64,000 bases of DNA from Saturnia japonica (Eukaryota > Arthropoda > Insecta > Lepidoptera > Saturniidae). The first letter of the stretch is position 1; each line of letters begins with the position of its first letter. Shown here piece by piece: positions 25,224 through 36,455 of the stretch. The position numbers and the translations under genes are program-made. The notes beneath the pieces were generated by a model that was not told the origin of the DNA, did not search any database, and was given only the letters and a program-made list of their open reading frames with translations. The stretch covers positions 12,298,501 through 12,362,500 of the forward strand of contig CM065321.1 in the NCBI GenBank assembly GCA_033032175.1, read 5' to 3'.

Positions 25224-28200
25224 ATGTCTAATTGTGCAGTGAAAACTCTTTTAGAGCTAAATTCAGCTCTATTTATAATGAGTTAGCTCCAAAAAAACGT
25301 GTTTAGCTCCATAGCCCTTTTTCATAGAATTTTAGCTCTATTCCATACCTAAAAAAATCGTTATAATTTTCTCATAATTTTTTTACGCGTGTATCCGAAT
25401 CTTTTATGAAAATTGAACGCAACCATTACTACCTAGCCTACGTATAATGTCTATAAATATAGAATAATGAAAGTAGCGATCCGAGGGGAAATCCCTGGTA
25501 TCCTGTCATAATCTACGAGAATTACAGCAACACTATTTCGTTTCTTTAGTTCTATAATTTTGTTCGTTATTGTACGGTCCGGAGTGTGTTTTGTGTTGAT
25601 TTTTTTTTGTGTAGCTATAATTTGAATCATTTAATATTATAGACAGGTGTAACGTGCAAAATGTCATCGAGTAAGCCATACACACAAAAATTCCGAGAAG
25701 AATGGCTTTCTGAAACTGCTTTTCAAGGTTGGTTGAAAGAAGTAAGCAGCGACAAAACTAAAGCGTTTTGTAGCTACTGTCGATGTGAATTAAATGCGAA
25801 AAAAAATGATTTGTTGAATCACATTACCCGCAAAAAGCATATTAAAGCTGCAGAGCCATTTTCATCACGACAACAAAAATTGGTTTTCCAACCCAAACCC
25901 AAATTTGACGATACACAGAATTCAAGTGAAGCTTATTTATCATTATTCATAGCTGCTTATAATTCTATCTTGCCGGTAGATCATCTCGGAGTTTTGTGCA
26001 AAAAAGAATTCAAAAGTGAAATTAAACTCCATAGAACCAAGTGTACTGCAGTTATAAAGCATGTTTTAGCACCATATTTTACCTCTGCCTTGAAAAATGA
26101 TATTGGAGATGGACCATATAGCTTATTGCTTGACGAGAGTACTGATATAAGTGTTACCAAGTTGCTAGGAATAGTTGTGAAATATTGCAATATTTTAGCA
26201 AAACCTCTCTTGAGATTGTCACTTCCTTTCTTACTCTAAAAGAGTTAAAAAAAGGCGACTCTGAATCTATTACAGAAGCTGTAAAAAACACTTTACTTGC
26301 ATATGGTCTGGATATAAAAAACTTTCTGGTATTGGAGTTGACAATGCAAATGTTATGACGGGAATACACAATGGAGTATACCAGAAGTTGAAAATGGATG
26401 TACCTCATCTTATTATGATTAAGTACTCTTGTCATTCTATCCACCTTGCAGTTTCTCATGCTTCTGCGGAATACTTACCAAGACATTTAGAATATTTAGT
26501 TCAGGAGACTTATAATTGGTTTTCGAAATCCTCAAATAGACAAAATGAATACAGAAATTTATATTTAACAATCAACGATAAAGAACCATTAAAAATTACT
26601 CAATCCTGTGCCACAAGATGGCTTTCAATAGAACCAGCAGTTAAAAAAGTGTTGGATCAATGGACAGAATCAAAACTACATTTTAATCTAGCTAGGAATA
26701 CTGAAAAATGTTACGCCGCAGAAACTCTTTACAGCTTATATCAAAATCCTACAAATGAAGCATATTTATTATATATCCATTCCGTTTTAGACCAGTTACA
26801 ATCTCTTGTGAAAGTTTTCCAATCCAATAATATTGACCCTAGCAAATTATTAAACGACCTAATAATTGCTATTGAATCTATAGGAAGAAGTTCTCAACCC
26901 CAATATGCAAATTGATATTTTTGAAGTTAATAATTTAGAAGATTTTTTAGTGCCACATCCTTATTTAGGATTCAGAGTAGAAAACAAGCTTAGAGAGATC
27001 ACAAATACCAATAGATTTTCAACAGAAGACGAAAAGCAATTCAGAGATAAGTGCGTACATTTTACTATAGGCCTTATTAAACAACTTAGACAAAGACTAC
27101 CAGACAACTACCACATTTTGATAAAAGTGAATCAATTATCAGTTTCAAATACTTTAAAACAGGTTAAAGAGAACATTACACAACTGGTGCAGGAAATTGG
27201 TCATGATGAAGAATTCATCAATTAAGTAGAAACGCAATGGCATAACATCATCCTAGTGCCGTGGGAAAAGAAGAATAACACAATAGCATTTTGGTCTGAA
27301 GTTTTACTCTTTAAAGATGCTGCTGACATGAATCCTTTTAAAGAATTGTGTTCTTTCGCTCTTGCAATGGTTTCTTTGCCCTGGTCTAACGCTGAAGTTG
27401 AAAGGGTATTTAGTCAGCTTAATATTATCAAGAACAAATCCCGAAACAGACTTCAAAATGACACCACCAATGCAATTCTGACTATTAGGTCAGGATTACG
27501 ACGAGTCAAAAAATGCTGTCACAGCTACGAATTGCCGAAAGATGTATTAAAAAAAATTGGTACATTGGCTACTTACGAAAACTGAAAAACCTGAAATCCA
27601 GTGGTATCTCTTTTCATGTGTAAGTACTGATGGAATATTATTTTGCGTCAAAATAATTATTAATTACATGACACGCCGCCATGGCAGTTCAGTTTATTCA
27701 AGACGCTGTAGTGTTGTGCCTACTCTTGATTGTATCGAGTGACTATTACCGCATTTTATGAATATAGACTAGGTCCTACCTTATTTAATTAATATTGTTT
27801 CTTTTAAGTATGATTCTAAATATAATTTCTTTCTAAATATTCATTAGTAAAGAATATTAATTTGTCCTATCACAATATTTAGTACCTAATATAATGTTTT
27901 CGATATTGTAATGATAATATATGATGTTTAAGTTATTTGAATTAGTATGAATATAATTATTTACTTATATATTTTTAGAAATTTACTCAGTGAGAATTTT
28001 TGTGATCTTGTAGCTTTCCTAAAGACCCAAAGACAAAAGAGAAATGGATAGATGTAGTTCGTAAAGATGGATGGTTTCCAGGGCCTCAACTACAATATGT
28101 TCTCAGCATTTTGAGGAATCATGTTTTGATTTGAGCAAGAAAAGGCAATATTTATTACCAAATGCAGTACCTACGTTAAAACTTGATGTGAGAAATTTTA

Positions 28201-28688
28201 TAAAAATATTCTATAATTTATATTGTCAGTAATTGTTCATGGTTAGTGTCACTATAAAACTATACTTACTTTAATTTTCATTGTATTTATTTTAGATTGA
28301 GGAAACTGTACAAGAAAATGAAAATGAAATGGATGTTGAAGTCACTGCTAGTTTTGTACCAGATATGATTATTGATTCTCCTCGCAAAAAGAAACTAAAA
28401 TCACGTATAGAATGCCTGGAACGTATATCGCATCAACGTTTATTAAAAATAAAACGCCTACAGTGCCATCAAAGGCGTTTGAAGCGTAAATTATTTCGCA
28501 TGGAGGATTTACTTCAAGACTTGAAAAAGAAAGATTTAAAGAACAAAACCGATGCCCATATATTAAGCGGAATCAATATCTCAAGTGCTGAAATAATTAA
28601 GAGACAGTTTATTAAAAGTAAAAATCTTCCCAATGAAAAGAAATACTCGGAAAATCTTAGGAAAAGAGACAGACTTACAATAAATTAA
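25224..28688 (+). pseudogene. P-element/THAP9-type transposase N-terminus: THAP domain plus coiled coil, catalytic core absent
   Basis: Pieces in order: MSNCAVK at 25224 (start of a THAP zinc finger); after the hAT insertion, FPKDPKTKEKWIDVVRKDG from 28013; after a one-base frameshift near 28103, CSQHFEESCF and LPNAVPTL. A GTGAGA donor follows near 28190, and a TTTTAG acceptor (28294) opens the exon 28295-28688. That exon has an acidic start, PRKKKLK and a heptad-like Leu/Arg coiled coil of about 45 residues, then DLKKKDL and KYSENLRK before RDRLTIN and a stop. In THAP9 and P transposases the catalytic region begins just after the YSxxLR-type motif, so the frame ends at that border. The frameshift and the hAT insertion make a full product unlikely; the last exon alone is open. 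Confidence 0.6.
25661..27585 (+). pseudogene. hAT-superfamily transposase, BED zinc finger, frameshifted
   Basis: The N-terminus has a BED-type finger (FCSYC ... LLNHITRKKH). The first catalytic Asp region is LLLDESTDIS; after a frameshift near 26250 comes a GVDNANVMTG-like segment, then the CATRWLS motif. A second frameshift lies near 26910. A stop after EEFIN (27223) interrupts the frame before the C-terminal dimerisation block (LPWSNAEVERVFSQLN). Two frameshifts and at least one stop make it inactive. The order and motifs match insect hAT proteins often annotated as ZBED or zinc finger 862-like. No hAT terminal repeats were found; repeated TTAGCTC motifs at 25255-25350 may be subterminal. 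Confidence 0.85.
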
Positions 28689-29302
28689 TTTTATTTGAAG
28701 GTTCTTGAAAAATGTTTTAACTTTTTGTTATTATGTATTTAGTGGTTAAGATAATTATGTTATCATTATTATAATAAACAAGTAAAATAAACATTTGTCG
28801 AAGTTATTTTTAACACCAATGAATATATCGATACAATGTCCGTACCGGCGGACAACGCACATCACTTTAGAGATAAGGGACAAACCACGCCCTACCCCCG
28901 TGCCCTTACACCCGCGTAAATGAATCGCATTGTTTCGATACTTACAAGTTTTGCGCTCTCTAGGTACAGTGAGCGGACTTTATTACTCTATGCGTACTTC
29001 GATTATGAAAGATCACTCATCATTGAAATATCTACTAATATTAGAGATTACTAATGGCTATAACCGAGATATCTTCACAATCGAATGATTACATTAGTAT
29101 ATCTCATATCGCCCACCGCTAATCCCTAACTCACCTGTCATTGAATATTTGCCTTTAAAATCTAATACTAAACAATTTTTGAAAAAAAATTGTAAAAGTT
29201 GATAAAATACAAAACGAATTCAAGTTAATAGCATCTTTCAAGTGTTATGCTTGAGTAATTTCTACGTTTCATTTAGGAGACACTGTGAGCGAAGTGTGCA
29301 AA

Positions 29303-29545
29303 ATGGTTTGCGTGCCTTGTTTCATTATTCCAGTTTTGTTGTTCTTGTGGCATAAATTTATACAGCCTTATGTTTTGCGATTTTGGAACCCATGGGCAGT
29401 TAAAGACGCTGATGGCAACGTGACTACTGAATTCCCGTTTAAATGTGAGAGTGGAGTTTGTGCGTTTAAAAAGAAAGAAGACAAAAACAAGACTGAATTA
29501 AGCGAAACTCAACTATCGCCTGATGACAGACTCAAGGTCGACTAA
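29303..29545 (+). CDS. C18orf32 / UPF0729 family small membrane protein (80 aa)
   Basis: The protein starts MVCVPCFIIPVLLFLWHKF followed by IQPYV and FWNPW. This is the conserved N-terminus of the UPF0729 (C18orf32) family: a short hydrophobic segment with a CxxC at the very start, then a charged tail (CESGVC, a Lys/Glu-rich run and an acidic end). Human C18orf32 has been placed at the endoplasmic reticulum and lipid droplets; the biochemical role is unclear. The start chosen is the ATG at 29303. An upstream GTG in the same frame is not a normal eukaryotic start and falls in the leader. A TTTCATTTAG acceptor just before 29277 suggests a 5'UTR intron. The length (80 aa) fits the family. The gene sits about 300 bases downstream of a P-like transposon and is intact. 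Confidence 0.85.
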   Translation: MVCVPCFIIPVLLFLWHKFIQPYVLRFWNPWAVKDADGNVTTEFPFKCESGVCAFKKKEDKNKTELSETQLSPDDRLKVD

Positions 29546-29675
29546 TAATATATTCATACATCACTCGACTGATCATATAAAAGATTTCATGATCTCCATA
29601 AATATTTAACTGTAAAATACATTATTAGAATATTAAACACATTTACATAGTGAATGATTTGTTAAAATTCCTTTG

Positions 29676-29681
29676 AATAAA
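29676..29681 (+). terminator. Candidate proximal poly(A) signal of the C18orf32 homologue
   Basis: AATAAA lies about 130 bases after the stop codon. A second AATAAA is at 30079-30084, so alternative 3' ends are possible. Confidence 0.4.
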
Positions 29682-31804
29682 ATATATATTCCAGAATGTT
29701 CACTACACTAAATTGCACAGTCATTGTTATTTGAAGAGTTATTAAGTATTAAGGTAAGTCAATCAAAGGTAATGGAAAACCATTATAAGTTTTAAACTAT
29801 AATACTTTTTTATGTACATTATATTTCACATACAGGTACATAAACTTATATACAGCACTAAATAGAATAATAATATGGTATTAAAGATTCTTCAATTTGT
29901 ATTGTTATAGCTTTTGTTGTTAAAAGTGAAGTAGAAATTTTATTTATTTTTACAACACTTGAGTCATAATAATTTTGAGTGTAGGACCCAAAAATTAACT
30001 AATAGGTTTAATTACATGATATGTGTACTATGTATAATATTATGTTGAATTATTTCTGTTGTGAGATGTTTATGTAAAAATAAAACAGAGATGAAATAAG
30101 TATTTTGTTTTATATTCCTCATAATTTATGAAAAGTTATATTGGACTGTCTATGCAACCTTTGTAATCAAATTTTGTTTGGTTTAAAAATAGGAAGGGAG
30201 AATGGAATAGGAAAATTGATGTCAAATAAACCAACAAGCTAAATAGTTAAAAAGGAAACAAAAATCTTGATTGCAACAAAAACACTTGACTAAAAAAAAT
30301 ATTTTTACTATTTATTTGATTCCCAGATGTTAAACAGGTGGGCCAGAAAGGTGTATGATTTTAAAAACACTCTTGCCTTTGAACCTTATGAGCGGCAGCT
30401 TTGCCAGTGGTGGGTATGAGAAGCTGGGTTTTGGGAAATTTATTCACAATGGATGGGCGTGTCTGCGTTAAACATTATTATAAAAATGGCGATTTGTGCG
30501 CTATTGTTAGACGTTTATTTTGGCGTGAGTTTGGATTACATGACGTAAATCAGTGTCTGAAGGAAAGTGTGATTCGAATGTGGGTCAGAAAGTTCGAAGT
30601 TACAGGTTCTACTCTCTAACAGAAGCCTGCGGGACACCCAAGGTCAATAAGAAAGGAAGACACAATTGAACAAGTTAGAGCTTCAGTTCAACGTAATCCT
30701 GGTCTATCGACTCGCAAGTAATCAGCTGAACTTGTGGTGTCCAGAATATCTTTGCGTCGCATTTAGTTGAAAGATTTGAATTTGCACCCATATAAAATTC
30801 AACTTGTGCAGGATTTACTGCCAAATGACCCAATTTTACGATGAGCTTTTGTTGAAACAATGTTGGTACGCTTACAGAGTTTCAACAATATTCTGTTCTC
30901 CGATGAAACTCATTTTCACTTAAATGGGCATGTCAATTAACAGAATTGCCGTTACTGGACTGCAGAGAGCCCACATGCAAAACATCAAAATCCTTTGCAT
31001 TCGCAAAAGTAACCATTTGGGCGGCTATAACAGCACACGGAATTATCGAACCCTATTTCTATGAAAATCAACAAAGGCAATCTGTCACTGTAAGTTCAGA
31101 CCGATACATAGCCATGTTAAGGGATTTACTCTTTCTGCAACTGCAACAATTTGAAGCCTATAATCGTGCGACGTGTTTTCAACAAGATGGTGCGACATAC
31201 CATACAACTAATGCTTCGTTGGCGGCCGTAAACGAGATGTTTGCTGGGAAACTAATATCACGCCGAGGTGACATTGCATGGCCGCCTAGAAGTCCGGATC
31301 TAAGGCCACCGGCCTTTTTTGTTTAGGTATACCTGAAAAGTACAGTCTACTCCAATAACCCAGCCACGATTAACCAGTTGAAGATAAATATCTGAGAAGA
31401 AATGGCAGCTATTCCTTTTTTTTTTCTTTTTTTGTGTATATGGTTTATGGTATTATACCACAATTCTGCCAGTGTCATGTAGTTTTCAGGCCAATTGGAT
31501 CGAAAGCAATCTTAAAAAAATTTACAGGTTAGATAGCTGAAAAGCCGTGAAACAAAATCGAAGTTGACTAACACCACCAACTAATATTTAAAACAAAAAC
31601 AACACGGCAAATCAAAAATACTGTTAGTAAGTTTACTTCCCAGATATGTTAGTATGCACAACATAAAAACAATGATACATATATTCTACTAATTAAAGTC
31701 TAATTTTATTTATAATTACGTATTTACACAGAAGATTAATGAAAGAAGTAAACGTGAGGGTGAGGAGGGTTTTTATGCAGGTGGGATGGGGAATCTCCTG
31801 GGGA

Positions 31805-32903
31805 TCATACATACATATATATATCATACAGTGAGAAGCGCAGTCTGGGACAGTCTAGTAATCTCTTTGTTTTGGCAGAAATGCTTCTAAAATTAAGAAA
31901 ATTTTCAAGAGTCATTGCAGATATATACCAGCGCTCCGCCTCTTTCCTCTTAGCAATAGCCACAGAGCAATCTGAATCCCACCAAGGGGAAGACAGTCTG
32001 ACTGTGGAATGCTTTTTTAGAGGAATATTTTGGTTAGCATTACTAATAACAGCATCTACGTATTTTGAATATGTTACAGAGACATTGTCACAATCTGGAT
32101 TGGGAAGAGAATCTTTTATATTGTCCAAGAGGCGAGAGTATGAGGTCCAGTCAGCTCGGGATAGTACATGTTTCAGAAGTGGAGAGTAAGTTAAAAGAAG
32201 GGGTAGATCTATTAGGAACAGAAAGGAATATAGGAAAGTGATCGCTCCCATGAGAGGAGCTCAAGATAGACCAAGATATTAGGGATGATATGGATGAAGA
32301 ACAGATTGTGAGATCTAAAGCACTATTGCGGTTCTGATTAGGTAAAACTCTGCGAGTGGGGGAGCCATCGTTTATAACACAAAGGTTAACCTACTCAAAA
32401 ATATCTAAAAGAGACCATGCGAAAGTATCATTGTAACTGCCACCCCAAGAGGTATGGTGAGCATTAAAATCACCCATTAAAAGAATGGGAGGAGGAATAG
32501 AGGAGAGAAGAAGGAGAATGTCTGGGATTAGGGAGCTACATGGGTGAGGGACATATATAGATACAAAGGATATATCCAAGACTCTGGCTGCCACTATGTT
32601 AATTCCAGGAGAATGAGGAGGAAGAGGGATTTGGGAAAAGGAGAGAGATCGCTTTAAAAGCAGAGCTCAGCCTGCATACCCGTCAATTCTGTCGTCCCGG
32701 ACACAGGAGAAACCTGGAACTCCAAATCGAGATCCAGGCACCAACCATGTCTCAGTAACAGACCAAACCGCAGGTTTGAATCTATTTATCAAATGAATAA
32801 TTTCATGTTTTTTGGGGCGTAAACTTTGACTATTCCATTGGATTATTGTCATTGGGTCCATATTTGTTGACAAGAGAGGACAAGGAAGCGAGTGAAGAGG
32901 CAA
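31805..32903 (-). pseudogene. Jockey-type apurinic-like endonuclease (ORF2 start)
   Basis: The frame begins with IIQWNSQSLRPKKHE, then SVTETWL (catalytic Glu), LLMGDFNAHHTSWG (catalytic Asp/Asn) and later SPWWDSDC and ISAKTKRLL. These are the conserved phrases of a LINE endonuclease. At least two frame breaks (near 32650 and 32390-32250) are present. The frame then leaves family sequence at about 31850, where the reverse transcriptase should start. Confidence 0.8.
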
Positions 32904-33199
32904 CGTTGGACGGTAGAGGATGTTTTATCAGGTAGATTAAATCAATAATCTGAAGTAGGAGCTTAATAACAATAGTGTCAGATTGTTCTGGCACAGGACG
33001 GTGAGGAGGAGGATTCTGCAGAGCACACCCATTACACAAAGTTGATGGCACGCCAGCAACAATGGCCTGATGACTTTCCTTGTCATATGACTTGCCCAAT
33101 GGGGGCCTGGGACGAGGGATAGAGTATGAAGTTTTAACGTAAGAATGGGAAGTAAGGTTTGGGCTGGGACTGTTTTTATTCGAGGGAGCAGGATGTGAT

Positions 33200-34189
33200 T
33201 AGGAATTCAGGGCATGAGAAGATTGGATGACATCACTAAATGATCTACAAACTGTAGGAAACTGCTGGGCTGCTTTCATAAGAAATTCCATTCAGTGACA
33301 TGACTTTCTTGATGTTAATTTGCCTGTCATGCTCCGGGCACTGATCGCTAGTAGCAAAATTAAGCCCAGAACAGTACAGGCAGGTGGCTTTATCTGTTGT
33401 GACCTCACAAGGATTACGCTCATGGGGTTGAGAGCATTTAAAGCATCGGGGCTTTGAACGACATTGAACTTTAACATGACCATATCGACAGCAGGCCATA
33501 CATTGAATAGTAGGGAATTGATATATATCGACTGGAAGGGAAGTATGGAAAGAGAAAATTCTCTCTGGGAGTGTTTGACCTCTAAAAGTTAGGACAACCA
33601 TCTGGGTCAGAACCCAGTCAACCTTACCATCAGAGATTGCCTTTTACTTAATCTCCGAGCCTTAAGCACAATACCACAATGACTGGGCAAAACAAGGCTT
33701 TCGACAAATTCATCCATTGAAATGTCCACTGACTCATTTCGAACCAGACCCATTCTTGAAACATTGAATTATTTTGAGCAAGGATAACATTATTTAAAAA
33801 ATTGTTGGCTTCCTCTGCTGAAGAAAACTCAACAGAAATTTTGTTTCTGCCAAATTGCTTTACACCATCTCGACCATGTTTTTAATATTATTTTAAAAAA
33901 GTAATTTTCCAAATTTAATTGGTTGGATGGAGAGTCCAGCCGAAGTGTCAGGTTCAGAACGAGAGACATGGACAATGTAGGGACTTTTGTCGGATTCACA
34001 GTAGGTGTTAATGCCTATTACTATACTGGGATGTAAGTATATTCTTTGAATTGAGGCAGAGCTCAATTCCGGATCAGTAATTGTTTTCTTTCTACTCGGT
34101 ACTTCATTGTCCATACCCAAACGGCGCTTAAGAACTGGTGTTGGGGAAGTGGGAGGAATATCAGGAGGGTCAGGAGGTTCAGTCTCCAT
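33200..34189 (-). pseudogene. Jockey-type ORF1 (gag-like) with zinc knuckles
   Basis: The frame starts METEPPDPPDIPPTSP at 34189, rich in Pro. After frameshifts it has the zinc knuckles CMACCRYGHVKVQC (C-x2-C-x4-H-x4-C), CFKCSQPHERNPC and CLYCSGLNFATSDQCPEH. This three-knuckle arrangement is typical of Jockey-clade ORF1 proteins, which bind the element RNA. Several interruptions between 33600 and 33890 make it non-functional. Confidence 0.8.
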
Positions 34190-34579
34190 GACGAAAAGTT
34201 TTGTTAGCAGGGAAAAACAAGTCTTAAAACAATAAACTTACCACCACCACTAAACAACAAATCAATACCAACTACACGACACAAAAATCAACTTGGAAAT
34301 GTATATTAATTCACAAATAAATTATGATTAAAATTAACACGTGTGACACTGACAGATCCCCCAAGTCTCCAGCTATTCCTCGCGCAATGTGTCAGCGAGT
34401 TTTTACCAATTTGAGGTTCAGATTCGAGGAATGTTTGCAACGGGATGGTGCACACCAGAACGATGTAATTTTTAAGAAATAAATTTCCCATGTCTATTTT
34501 AATTGAAATAAAGATGTATATGTGTATTGTATTTAGTTTTTTTATTTTTTTATTCACAAATCTTTCTGGCCCACCCTGT

Positions 34580-36455
34580 ACTTAAATATTATATAGCCTA
34601 TGTCAATCTCACAATTAAGACAAATGTAATGACACCACATATGCTAAAATCCATCAAGCCGTTTAGGCTACAATGCAGGCCAAAGAAATAGACATATGCT
34701 CGAAAAAATAACCCTCCTTTTTCACAGTCGGGTAAAACAGCTTGTGAGATCATTTTTTTTTAATGTGCTAATCTCGAAACTACTAGTCCGATTTGGAAAA
34801 TTGTTTTATGCCTATTTATTGAGCGAGGTTCTAGACTACCTAACATGAACTTAAACCCCTAGGAGCAGAGCAATATAATAGCAAATAGAAAGTATACCCA
34901 ATGAGAAAAAAATAATTGTGCAGCAGGGTCATGTGGTGTGATACTAGCTATTGGGAGCTAAGGGTGTGTTGGCTACCAGATGAGAACTGAGCATTAGGGC
35001 ATGCGCAGACAAGGAACAGTCCTCGGGAGGTACATTTTTGCCCCTCAAAATAGGTCATTTAGAAATATTTCAAGAAAATCTTAGAATTAGCATTTTCATG
35101 TAGAGTTTAAAAGAGAAAAAAGTAACTCAAAGTACAGTGAGCTATCAGATTTTCTACTTCATTACATGTCATTCAAATTTCATGACCAGTGGAATTTAAA
35201 AAAAAAAGTTATCACTCTACGTTTTCTTTTTATAATATTTCAGCAATGACTGTACAGCACCAGGGCAAGTACCATATAGTCCACAAACAATGGCTACTGT
35301 CAGTAACAATTTACTGGCTTCACACATGCCAGTGTGTTTTCCTTATTTCAAAACAAAGATGTTCTAGCCTTGGTTATAAAATTTGAAAGCTCAAGACTAC
35401 AGCTATTCCACTTGAGAACTAAACTTTCATAATAGGTTTAAGAAGTGAATAATATGCATGTTTCATATAATTTTCATTTATTTCTTACTCAGGATCAATC
35501 AATGTGTCACAGATATTTAGGGGGACTTGCACCAAAAAAATTAATTAATTCAGTTTAGTTATGTCAAAATCTATGCAACTGTCAATCTTAAATCAGATTT
35601 AACGAATTATGAATTGAGAATTTGGTTCAAGCTGCCCATAATTTGTATTCATATCATTTTAAGTACACTCTGCAATATTAAAAGGTCCTGTACTATGTTC
35701 TTAGATAATAAAAGGGTTGTCGCAAAAAAAAATATTATAAAAAGACAGATTGGAAAATCCATAAAGTAGGTAGTACATTTTATTTAACATCAGAATCCAC
35801 TTTATAGGGAGTCAAAATTCAGTTCTTATATGCTATCTTATATTGAACTTAAAAAGTAAATTACCAATTACATATAAATCTATAATCAGTATGAACCAAA
35901 TTAATTTTTTATCATGGACATATTATTTAAACAATGTAGGTCTGGAATTGAATATAGACAAAAACTATTGATTTAAAATTCGGATTAAAGTTAAAGAGAT
36001 TGTACTTGTACATGATAGAAGTATTATATTATTAACTTACACCGCAAACGGCTGTTGATTAATTTCCATTTATTAAAAAAAAGAGTAACTTGTAAAGTTC
36101 TATCAATAATTATCATTAAAACATATTTAGCTGTTGGGTTGACAGCCAAGAATGACAGTGACTTCTAAGGCGGCAAAATGACTGAGATGTTTATTTAAAA
36201 AATTGGAGGAATTAAATTTTCTGGTCTGCGCACTTAACATATATACCAAATATCTAATCATTTTGTCTTTTTAGAAATATTATTTTTATGAAAGTGTAAG
36301 TTTCTTCAGACTATGGATAATTACACAGTATATTTGATTATGAATACTTATTATAAAACATACATTCTTTCTCTCTCAATGGCAATCAACTCCAAACATG
36401 TTTAAAACTAAGTCATAAAAATTGTTAACATAACATTCCGAATTTACCAATCAAA
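34580..36455. other. Gene-free AT-rich stretch
   Basis: A minus-strand copy of the TTTTCGAGCRTA repeat lies at about 34580-34760, followed by CGAAACTACTAGTCCGATTTGG retroposon debris near 34780. The remainder has no supported gene and includes the probable 3'UTR of FKBP46 below 36455. Confidence 0.5.
36190..36195 (-). terminator. Candidate poly(A) signal of FKBP46
   Basis: AATAAA on the minus strand lies about 260 bases beyond the FKBP46 stop codon, with no gene in between. Confidence 0.35.

Larger units (their letters stand above)
25045..28992 (+). mobile_element. P-element-like transposon with 8-bp target duplication CGTACTTC
   Basis: CGTACTTC occurs at 25037-25044 and 28993-29000. The ends are imperfect inverted repeats (CATAGAATTATGAACTC against CATAGAGTAATAAAGTC). 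P elements also make 8-bp duplications and begin CATGATGAAATAA, and the THAP/coiled-coil coding remnant inside is the N-terminus of a P/THAP9-type transposase. The catalytic part is missing. A hAT transposase pseudogene occupies 25661-27585 and apparently splits the THAP segment. A second nested arrival is therefore inferred; its own ends were not found. Confidence 0.65.
24455..29120. mobile_element. Second copy of the hAT-like MITE, split by a 213-bp repeat and a P-like transposon
   Basis: AGAAGTGGGCGATTATGAATG at the left pairs with CATATCGCCCACCGCT at the right. Removing 24649-24861 and 25045-28992 leaves an element colinear with 23955-24280. Its own target duplication could not be fixed. 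Confidence 0.55.
31417..34369 (-). mobile_element. Jockey-clade LINE with 11-bp target duplication, reverse transcriptase deleted
   Basis: The duplication CAGCTATTCCT is at 31406-31416 and 34370-34380. A poly-T run at 31417-31437 is the poly(A) tail of the minus-strand element, so both ends are present. ORF1 and the endonuclease remain, but there is no reverse transcriptase: the coding part stops at about 31805 and only about 390 bases of 3' end follow. Confidence 0.85.
30449..34470 (+). pseudogene. DD(~36)D transposase of the Tc1/mariner superfamily, broken
   Basis: From MDGRVCVKHYYKNGD the frame shows a helix-turn-helix head and then, through several stops (after GSTL, TRK, RRI, ILR, HVN), the catalytic phrases LFSDETHFHL, FQQDGATYHT and WPPRSPDLRP. 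The gap between the second and third Asp is about 36 residues, unlike the 34 of classic mariner. After PAFFV a stop precedes YLKSTVYSNNPATINQLK; the frame then resumes beyond the LINE with RAMCQRVFTNL and ends near 34470. It is non-functional. The helix-turn-helix head resembles the DUF4817-type heads found in many insect genomes. Confidence 0.8.
30335..34578 (+). mobile_element. Tc1/mariner-superfamily element with TIR CAGG(G)TGGGCCAGAAAG, split by a LINE
   Basis: CAGGTGGGCCAGAAAG at 30335 is matched on the other strand at the right end (CTTTCTGGCCCACCCTG to 34578), with one base missing on the left. TA follows the right end. Without the LINE at 31417-34369 the element is about 1.3 kb, normal for this superfamily. 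Confidence 0.8.

Noticed and set aside
27557..27742. CSVV..C as a THAP first exon
   Set aside because: The cysteine spacing is wrong, and MSNCAVK at 25224 is a better THAP start.
29285..29302. GTG start adding MSEVCK to the C18orf32 homologue
   Set aside because: GTG is not a usual nuclear start in animals, and the family begins at the next MVC.
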